Source of the DNA: Aggregatibacter segnis ATCC 33393
GTDB lineage: Bacteria; Pseudomonadota; Gammaproteobacteria; Enterobacterales; Pasteurellaceae
Length of the DNA stretch: 32,723 nucleotides
Direction: 5' to 3'
Assembly (NCBI RefSeq): GCF_000185305.1
Contig: NZ_GL622200.1
Span: forward strand, 1,769,295 to 1,802,017
The position numbers and the translations under genes were made by a program. Under the pieces are notes generated by a model, which was not told the DNA's origin, did not search any database, and saw nothing but the letters and a program-made list of their open reading frames with translations. The first letter of the stretch is position 1, and every line of letters starts with the position of its first letter. Shown piece after piece: positions 27,325 to 32,723 of the stretch.

Positions 27325-28949
27325 AACCATTTATACAAATCCACAACGTTTATTTAACCCCATTAAGCCCAATACATATTGGCTGCGGGGAAGATTTTGA
27401 GCCGACGAATTATGTCATTGATAATGAAACTTTATTTAATTTTGAACCTAGCCATTTAATGTTAAATGAGAGGGAGAGAACGAATTTGTTAAATGCAGTA
27501 AATAAAGATATTCTCGCTATTCATAATTTTTTCTCTAGTAACAAGAGTAAAATTATCCCCTTATCTCAGTATTTTAGTGCTATAACTAAAGGATTTGTAT
27601 CTGAGTATAATAAAAATATAGAGAACCCTGCTCACAAAGAGAAAAATGGAAATAAAGTTTTCAATCAACTACAAATTGAAAGAACTGCATATCTACCTTA
27701 CCAAGGTTTGGCATTTATTCCAGGAAGCAGTTTTAAAGGTGCTTTTACTACTCCAGTGTTATCAAAAAGACATATTGACAATGGCGGCAATCCTCTGATT
27801 AAACGAGAAAAGAAAACGTCTAAAACAGCGTTAAGTCTTATATCACAAAAAATAAATGAAGATTATCTATATAATATAAATAATCTTAAGAGCTTCGATG
27901 AAGTAAAAGAGAATTTTGCACATAATGAATTTAGAAGTATAAAATTCAGTGATTTTTCTCCTCTAAATAATGTACAAACCAAGATCTTTTACTGCTTAAA
28001 TTTTAATCGTGAACTAAAAAATGGGGAGAAAACATTTAATACAAAAATTGTACAGAGAAGAGAGAGCATCCTACCAGGTCAATATAGAGCATTTTCAGCT
28101 AATTTAAGCATATTAGATGATAAAGTTAATAAATTACTTTCATTGAATGAATACTTAACTATAAATGATTCATACTATAAAAAAATATTCATTGAAGAAA
28201 TGGAAGACCTAGTTGCTAAAGGTTTTGTTTCTCAAAATTATCTCAATGGTATATTAAATATAATTAATAAAGCTGGATTTTTAATTAGATTAGGTAAAAA
28301 TGGATCAGATAGTAAAGTTCTTAAAGGAAAAAATGTCGCCCAAATAGAGATTAAGCCTAAGAAAAATCAAGAGGTTTATTATCAAGACAAAGCTACAACT
28401 TATTGGCTTTCTGCGGACTCAAAAACACAAAAGAATAATCTTCTTCCCTTCGGTTGGGCATTAATTGAAGTTGATCCCACTACGGAAAATGAAGCCTTAA
28501 AAACGTGGTGTGAAGCTCAACCAAAATCAAAATTTGATCGTTCTGAAATTTTGGCGAAACGCGAAGCTCAAAAAGCGGAACAAGCACGCTTGCAAGCAGA
28601 AGCTGAAGCAAAACGCTTAGCGGAACAACAAGCAGAAAAAGAAAAGCTAGCATTGTTAGATTCGCTTTCGGACAATCAACGTTTAGTAGAAGCCAAGTTG
28701 GTTGAATGGAATTCTCAGGAAAGAAAACCATTTACGGTTTCACCTATTTTTAGTGAAGCCAAAAAATTGTTGGAAGATGCTCAACAATGGAATAAAGAAG
28801 ATCGTCATTATCTTTATGAAAAACTTGATCCAACAAAATCAAATGAAGGGTTACAAAAATATGTTGATGGCTTAAGTGGTTTCAGCAATTTAAAAGCAAA
28901 ATCAGCCGTAGAATTTAAAAAATTGCGTAACAAACTGGTGGCAGAATGA
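27321..28949 (+). CDS. csm5: Type III-A RAMP Csm5 with long helical C-terminal extension
   Basis: The 542-residue protein starts as a typical Csm5 (VYLTPLSPIHIGCGEDFEPTNY near residue 9; LAFIPGSSFKGAFTTPVL near residue 131). Csm5 caps the crRNA 3' end and recruits trimming nucleases. After the RAMP part ends (FGWALIEVD near residue 380), residues 407-449 form a charged Ala/Glu/Lys/Arg-rich coiled-coil-like helix (KREAQKAEQARLQAEAEAKR), followed by about 90 more residues. Most Csm5 proteins are about 340-400 residues. The middle of the gene is notably AT-rich. It overlaps csm4 and cas6 by ATGA. Confidence 0.92.
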   Translation: MKPFIQIHNVYLTPLSPIHIGCGEDFEPTNYVIDNETLFNFEPSHLMLNERERTNLLNAVNKDILAIHNFFSSNKSKIIPLSQYFSAITKGFVSEYNKNIENPAHKEKNGNKVFNQLQIERTAYLPYQGLAFIPGSSFKGAFTTPVLSKRHIDNGGNPLIKREKKTSKTALSLISQKINEDYLYNINNLKSFDEVKENFAHNEFRSIKFSDFSPLNNVQTKIFYCLNFNRELKNGEKTFNTKIVQRRESILPGQYRAFSANLSILDDKVNKLLSLNEYLTINDSYYKKIFIEEMEDLVAKGFVSQNYLNGILNIINKAGFLIRLGKNGSDSKVLKGKNVAQIEIKPKKNQEVYYQDKATTYWLSADSKTQKNNLLPFGWALIEVDPTTENEALKTWCEAQPKSKFDRSEILAKREAQKAEQARLQAEAEAKRLAEQQAEKEKLALLDSLSDNQRLVEAKLVEWNSQERKPFTVSPIFSEAKKLLEDAQQWNKEDRHYLYEKLDPTKSNEGLQKYVDGLSGFSNLKAKSAVEFKKLRNKLVAE

Positions 28950-29869
28950 TTCCAAATTCTTTCCCCATAGCCCGCTATCAATTTGATTTTGTTGTGAGCG
29001 AGCCGATTTTATTACCGGAATATTCAGGCTCCACCTTGCGTGGAGCCTTTGGTCGTGCTTTGCGGAAAATTTCCTGCATGACAAAACAAGAGGATTGCAA
29101 AGGTTGCCCACTTTATCGCACCTGCCCTTACACCAACATTTTTGAAACGCCCGCACCGACAGAGCATGAATTACAAAAGTTCAGTCAAGTGCCGAACGGC
29201 TATATTATTGAACCGCCAGCATGGGGAGAGCGACTTTATGCCGAAGGTGAAACATTAACATTTTCGCTTGTGCTATTTGGACGGTTGATTGAACAGCTCC
29301 CCCTCATTGCTTTTGCTTTCAAACGGGCTTTTGAATATAACGTCGGGCGGGGAAAGGCAAATTTACTTGATATAGCAAAAGTTGAGTCAAATTTAACCAC
29401 CCGACAATCCATTTTACAAAACGGAAATATCATCGAACATCAAAAAACAATCGAAATTCCGACCGCACTTGATAGCGTGGCACAAATCAAAATTGATACG
29501 CCTTTAAGGCTGCAAGAAAATGGCAAGCCTTTGCGAGTAAATGAGATTACGGCAGAACGATTTTTTATTTCTTTAGCCAAGCGCCTTTCCTTATTAAGCG
29601 AATTTCATTCTGAACCCTTGAATCTAGATTTTGGATTGCTAAAAAACCAAATCGAACAAATTCAAGATAATAAACATTTAAAATGGCAAGATTGGACGCG
29701 CTATTCCTCCCGCCAAGATCATAAAATGAAATTAGGAGGCGTCATCGGTCTGTGGCAATTCAACAATTTATCCCCTGAATTAGCCAAATTACTTTACATC
29801 GGGCAATGGCTACATTGTGGGAAAAATGCCACTTTTGGATTAGGCAAATATCGGATTACAAATTTGTAA
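28946..29869 (+). CDS. cas6: Cas6-family pre-crRNA endoribonuclease
   Basis: The 307-residue protein looks like the RAMP-type Cas6 of the PF10040 family. EPILLPEYSGSTLRGAFGRALRK lies near the N-terminus, and a four-cysteine cluster (C44, C51, C54, C60; CKGCPLYRTCPY) may bind metal. The C-terminal glycine loop GKNATFGLGKY (292-302) contacts RNA in RAMPs, and H290 precedes it. It should cut the CRISPR transcript to give crRNAs for the Csm complex. The start overlaps csm5 (ATGA). Its stop codon lies inside the 16-bp palindrome of copy 2. Confidence 0.88.
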   Translation: MIPNSFPIARYQFDFVVSEPILLPEYSGSTLRGAFGRALRKISCMTKQEDCKGCPLYRTCPYTNIFETPAPTEHELQKFSQVPNGYIIEPPAWGERLYAEGETLTFSLVLFGRLIEQLPLIAFAFKRAFEYNVGRGKANLLDIAKVESNLTTRQSILQNGNIIEHQKTIEIPTALDSVAQIKIDTPLRLQENGKPLRVNEITAERFFISLAKRLSLLSEFHSEPLNLDFGLLKNQIEQIQDNKHLKWQDWTRYSSRQDHKMKLGGVIGLWQFNNLSPELAKLLYIGQWLHCGKNATFGLGKYRITNL

Positions 29870-29901
29870 TTTCCAATCAGAAATAAACTACTTGTTAAAA
29901 T
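29855..29901 (+). promoter_or_regulatory. Operator-promoter copy 2, upstream of csx16
   Basis: ATTACAAATTTGTAAT (29855-29870) is a perfect 16-bp palindrome containing the shared 12-mer. TAAAAT (29896-29901) starts 33 bp after the centre. No good -35 exists. Transcription would start near 29908 with GGAG at 29920-29923 and csx16 ATG at 29930. The operator overlaps the cas6 stop codon (29867-29869). Confidence 0.75.
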
Positions 29902-29929
29902 ATGGTTTTAATTATTTAAGGAGAATGAT

Positions 29930-30220
29930 ATGACAACATGGTTTATTTCAAGACACCCCGGCGCGATTGAGTGGGTGAAGCAGCAAAACATTCAGATTAA
30001 TCGATTTGAAAGCCATTTAGATACATCACTGGTGCAAGCCAACGATGTAGTGATTGGCACGCTTCCGATTCATTTAGCAGCAGAAGTGTGCCAAAAAGGG
30101 GCAAAATTTTATTTTCTTTCTATTAATGTGACACCTGAACAACGTGGTATAGAATTAACTTGCAAACAATTAACTGAGCAACAATGCTCAATTCAACCAT
30201 TTAGAATTGAAAAATTATAG
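29930..30220 (+). CDS. csx16: Csx16 (VVA1548-family CRISPR accessory protein)
   Basis: This 96-residue protein belongs to the Csx16/VVA1548 family. TTWFISRHPGAIEWVKQQ at the start and NDVVIGTLPIHLAAEVCQKG and FLSINVTPEQRG are the family pattern. Csx16 occurs with type III loci and has been proposed to bind or degrade cyclic oligoadenylate, acting as a ring nuclease. That role is family knowledge, not visible in this sequence. AAGGAG precedes the ATG. It opens the second operon; the Card1-like gene follows after 8 bp. Confidence 0.88.
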   Translation: MTTWFISRHPGAIEWVKQQNIQINRFESHLDTSLVQANDVVIGTLPIHLAAEVCQKGAKFYFLSINVTPEQRGIELTCKQLTEQQCSIQPFRIEKL

Positions 30221-30228
30221 GCGTTTTT

Positions 30229-31371
30229 ATGCAAAAATATGATATTCATGTGTGTTTAGTGTCAGATCAAGCCGCACCAAACTTATTACCTATTTTGGAT
30301 AGTGAATTTAAACCTCAAAAAGCTGTTTTTGTTGTTTCTACAAAAGATGAAATTAAAGAAAAGGCAAATTCTCTTAAACTAGCATTTAAGCAAAACGACA
30401 TTGACGTAGATATTTTAGAGCTTTCTAATGAATTTGATTTCCAAAGTATGGAAACTGAACTATTTGATTTGTTATCAAGCTATGAAAATGAAAACATTGC
30501 ATTGAATGTAACTGGCGGAACAAAATTAATGGCAATCGCTGCTCAAAATGTTTTCTCTGGTGTTAAGCCTATTTTTTATATAAATACAAATAAAGAAGAA
30601 ATTATTTTTATTTCTAAAGAAAATGATAAACATATACCTGTACAAAAGTTAAACACCAAAACCTTAATTAATACTTATCTTTCAAGTTATGGAGTCAGTG
30701 TATTAAAAAACAAAGATGATTTTAACTTCTATAAACTAGGTGTATTTACCGAACGCTTTGTAAGAAGACAAGAAGATTATAAAGATATTATTTCAAAATT
30801 GAATTTATTAGCTTTTAATGCTTCTAATAGCAAACTAGAAACAAATTTCACAAACTACAGTAATGATCTTAAATTAATTCTGGAAGATCTTGCAGATGAA
30901 GATCTAGTAAGATTGAATGGTGATATCGTAGATTTTAAGAATGAACAGACAAGAAGCTTTTTGAATGGAAACTGGTTGGAATATTTTACTTATAAACAAG
31001 CTAACAGCATTGCAGATGTTATTGATGCTGATTGGAATGTAGAAGTAGTAAATTCAAAATATGAGAAAAACAAAGTTGGTGTGAATAATGAATTAGACGT
31101 TATCTTTATGGCAAAAAATAAGTGTCATATCATTGAGTGTAAAACGATAAATTTTGAAAATACAGAAAATAAGGATAAATTACAGAGCTATTTAGATAAA
31201 TTAAATTCCTTAAAAGGCTATGGCGGTTCATTAACAAAAGTTTGTTTAGTGAGTTTCTATGCAATACCCCAAAATATAAAACGTCGGGCAGAAAAAGATA
31301 ATATTGAGATCATTGATGATTATCGTATTAAAAATTTAAAAGAAAGAATTCAAAGCTGGATTAAAAAATAA
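30229..31371 (+). CDS. Card1/Can2-like CARF nuclease (DUF1887)
   Basis: The 380-residue protein has an N-terminal CARF domain with the ligand loop NVTGGTKLMAIAA (93-105) and a C-terminal PD-(D/E)xK nuclease: E251 (NGNWLEY), D290 (NNELDVIF) and E303-x-K305 (HIIECKT). This is the architecture of Card1 and Can2, which, when cyclic tetra-adenylate binds, cut single-stranded DNA and RNA or nick DNA. The active-site residues are intact. It probably supplies the DNase function that Cas10 lacks here. The ribosome site is weak (GCGTTTTTATG), so it may be translated at a low level. The stop overlaps the next gene as TAATG. Confidence 0.9.
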   Translation: MQKYDIHVCLVSDQAAPNLLPILDSEFKPQKAVFVVSTKDEIKEKANSLKLAFKQNDIDVDILELSNEFDFQSMETELFDLLSSYENENIALNVTGGTKLMAIAAQNVFSGVKPIFYINTNKEEIIFISKENDKHIPVQKLNTKTLINTYLSSYGVSVLKNKDDFNFYKLGVFTERFVRRQEDYKDIISKLNLLAFNASNSKLETNFTNYSNDLKLILEDLADEDLVRLNGDIVDFKNEQTRSFLNGNWLEYFTYKQANSIADVIDADWNVEVVNSKYEKNKVGVNNELDVIFMAKNKCHIIECKTINFENTENKDKLQSYLDKLNSLKGYGGSLTKVCLVSFYAIPQNIKRRAEKDNIEIIDDYRIKNLKERIQSWIKK

Positions 31372-32525
31372 TGAAAACCTACAACAAACGCATTTTACTC
31401 TCTGTCACAGGAAAGTCCCCTGCAGTTGTCACCGAAACACTTTATGCTTTAGTAACAGAAAAAAACTTTATTCCAACGGAAATTCAAGTAATTACAACAA
31501 TTGAAGGAAGAAATGAATTACTTTCCGCATTACTTGGCATTGAGGGCAAACGAAAAGGAGCTTTGCAAGAGTTTATTGAAGATTATGGCAGCCAATATGG
31601 TTTTGATCATATTCATTTTAATGAAGACTGCGTACATATTATTAAAGATACGAACGGTGAACAATTACCGGATATTCGCACACCAAAAGAAAACGAACAG
31701 GCCGCAAATAGCATTGTGCAGTTAGTCGGTAAATTGTGCCAAGATGACGAAACTCAACTACACGTTTCTATTGCTGGTGGGCGGAAAACCATGGGCTTTT
31801 TTATGGGTTATGCGCTGTCACTCTATGGGCGTGAACAGGATAGTCTTTCTCATGTTTTAGTGGATGAAGAATTTGAAACGTTGTCAAATTTCTATTATCG
31901 CAAACCTAAAGAATATCGTATCGTGAATGACCGAAATGGCAAGGAGCTAGACGCATCACAAGCTAATATTATGTTAGCCGAAATCCCTTGGGTTCGTTTA
32001 GGTTTAGGTGTGCCTGAAGATCTCAAACAACAAGCTATTTCTTATAGTGATTCGGTAAAAAATGCACAGGCATTGTTAGAAGCACCTTCGCTCACATTTC
32101 TTTCACCCATAGAAGATTGCCTTGTTACATTCGGTTCAAAAACAATCAAACTTGCACCAAGAGGCTATGCCTTGTTCTTAAGTCTTGTTATTGCGAAAAA
32201 GCAAGGCTGGAACGTTGGAACGGGGAATCGTGAAGAAGCTCGAACCATAGCGACTTATTTGAACATTTACAGCCAAATGAAAAATGACGTTGAAATGGAG
32301 AATCGCTTGAAAGGTGCTAACAACGATTTAAAAAATGTTTTATCGGAATCTCGTACCGATATTAATAAAAAAGTGATGGCAAGTTTTTCTTTAGGAAAGG
32401 GTGCAAAGAGTGCTTATATTCCATCTTCTAACCGTAAAACAGGCAATTATGAACTCAATATTCACTTAGATAATATTGATGTATCGAAAATAGAATCCGA
32501 TCTTAAACGACTAAAACTTATCTAA
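31371..32525 (+). CDS. NE0113-family CARF protein with winged-helix-like C-terminus
   Basis: The 384-residue protein starts with a CARF domain: RILLSVTGKSPAVVTETLYAL (7-27) and VSIAGGRKTMGFFMGYALSLY (132-152). This is the TIGR02584/NE0113 family, sometimes annotated as Csm6-type ring nuclease. I find no HEPN motif (R-x4-6-H), so RNase activity like true Csm6 is not supported. Residues about 245-372 look like an OmpR/PhoB-type winged helix: IKLAPRGYALFLSLVIAKKQG, then NRLKGANNDLKNVL as possible recognition helix, then a hairpin ending GNYELNI. It could degrade cyclic oligoadenylate, act as a signal-responsive regulator, or both. It overlaps the Card1-like gene by one base. Confidence 0.8.
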   Translation: MKTYNKRILLSVTGKSPAVVTETLYALVTEKNFIPTEIQVITTIEGRNELLSALLGIEGKRKGALQEFIEDYGSQYGFDHIHFNEDCVHIIKDTNGEQLPDIRTPKENEQAANSIVQLVGKLCQDDETQLHVSIAGGRKTMGFFMGYALSLYGREQDSLSHVLVDEEFETLSNFYYRKPKEYRIVNDRNGKELDASQANIMLAEIPWVRLGLGVPEDLKQQAISYSDSVKNAQALLEAPSLTFLSPIEDCLVTFGSKTIKLAPRGYALFLSLVIAKKQGWNVGTGNREEARTIATYLNIYSQMKNDVEMENRLKGANNDLKNVLSESRTDINKKVMASFSLGKGAKSAYIPSSNRKTGNYELNIHLDNIDVSKIESDLKRLKLI

Positions 32526-32529
32526 AATC

Positions 32530-32555
32530 AACCGCCCTTGTGGCGGTTTTCTTTT
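32530..32555 (+). terminator. Rho-independent terminator of the csx16 operon
   Basis: AACCGCC (32530-32536) and GGCGGTT (32542-32548) form a 7-bp stem with a five-base loop followed by TTTTCTTTT, five bases after the last stop codon. The last 198 bp of the window hold this terminator, an AT-rich stretch without repeats of CRISPR type, and operator-promoter copy 3. Confidence 0.9.
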
Positions 32556-32648
32556 CTAGAAATTTAAATTTCACTCCCCCACCCTTTTTCTTCAGCATGC
32601 TGTTTTCATAAAAAATAATGTGATGTTGAAAACCAAAAACTTTAAACA

Positions 32649-32693
32649 TACAAATTTGTAAAATCCTCAACAACCTTTAATTATCACTAAACT
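32649..32693 (+). promoter_or_regulatory. Operator-promoter copy 3, for a gene starting beyond the window
   Basis: TACAAATTTGTA (32649-32660) with TAAACT (32688-32693) beginning 33 bp after its centre, no good -35, and GGAG at 32713-32716. The window ends at 32723, seven bases after GGAG, so a start codon is expected at about 32724. The gene itself is not visible; it could be cas1, another accessory gene or a regulator. Confidence 0.7.
32672..32691 (-). repeat. Right copy of the 20-nt inverted repeat flanking the locus
   Basis: AACCTTTAATTATCACTAAA is the reverse complement of the element at 23002-23024, apart from three extra T in the left copy. It overlaps the -10 of copy 3. Confidence 0.7.
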
Positions 32694-32723
32694 AATACCA
32701 TCGAATTACACAGGAGAAACATC

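Noticed and set aside
29855-29870. 16-bp palindrome as terminator of the core operon
   Set aside because: The stem is almost all A/T, leaves no loop and has no T run after it.
31371-32525. Canonical Csm6 (CARF plus HEPN RNase)
   Set aside because: No R-x4-6-H motif is present in the C-terminal part; only the CARF domain and a winged-helix-like region are seen.
32556-32648. CRISPR leader or repeats right of the last gene
   Set aside because: No repeated unit is visible; only a weak 7-bp inverted repeat (GTTTTCA/TGAAAAC) occurs.

Overview
The window is a chromosomal segment of a Pasteurellaceae bacterium of the Haemophilus/Aggregatibacter/Basfia branch. The main evidence is the 10-mer AAAGTGCGGT (or its complement), the Haemophilus-type DNA uptake signal sequence (USS), found about 20 times in the first 22.9 kb and often as inverted pairs in terminator positions. 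The gene families and gene order (yigZ-trkH-hemG, secM-secA-mutT, leuS-lptE-holA, surA-rsmA-apaH-HI_0552) also fit. Aggregatibacter is my best guess for the genus; the sequence alone does not settle it.

Positions 1-22.9 kb are housekeeping. From the left: tandem promoters pointing out of the window, probably of an rRNA operon; hemG, trkH and yigZ (minus); tusA; ribB with an FMN riboswitch (minus); nadR with a metallophosphoesterase; an aromatic amino acid permease; a MerR regulator and a DciA-like gene (minus); secM-secA; mutT; a small secreted protein; the leuS-lptE-holA group; the rsmA-apaH-HI_0552 group; surA; pyrR; asd; and a comEA-like competence gene with an unusual repeat region.

Positions 22.9-32.7 kb are an AT-rich, USS-poor type III-A CRISPR-Cas locus, all on the plus strand. 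The core operon is cas10(csm1)-csm2-csm3-csm4-csm5-cas6. A second block is csx16, a Card1/Can2-like CARF nuclease and an NE0113-family CARF protein. No cas1, cas2 or CRISPR array lies in the window. Cas10 keeps the GGDD cyclase motif but has no recognisable HD nuclease, so defence probably works through cyclic oligoadenylate made by Cas10. The Card1-like nuclease would be the effector, and Csx16 and/or the NE0113 protein would tune or remove the signal.

The most interesting signal is regulatory. The 12-bp palindrome TACAAATTTGTA occurs exactly three times in the window: before cas10, before csx16 (overlapping the cas6 stop codon) and at the right edge. In all three places a -10-like hexamer (TATACT, TAAAAT, TAAACT) starts exactly 33 bp after the palindrome centre, none has a good -35, and a GGAG ribosome site lies 63-66 bp from the palindrome start. 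This looks like a dedicated regulon with a shared activator or repressor. The third copy predicts another member gene starting just beyond the window. The NE0113-family protein has a C-terminal region resembling an OmpR-type winged helix and no HEPN motif, so it is a testable candidate for a signal-responsive regulator of these promoters.
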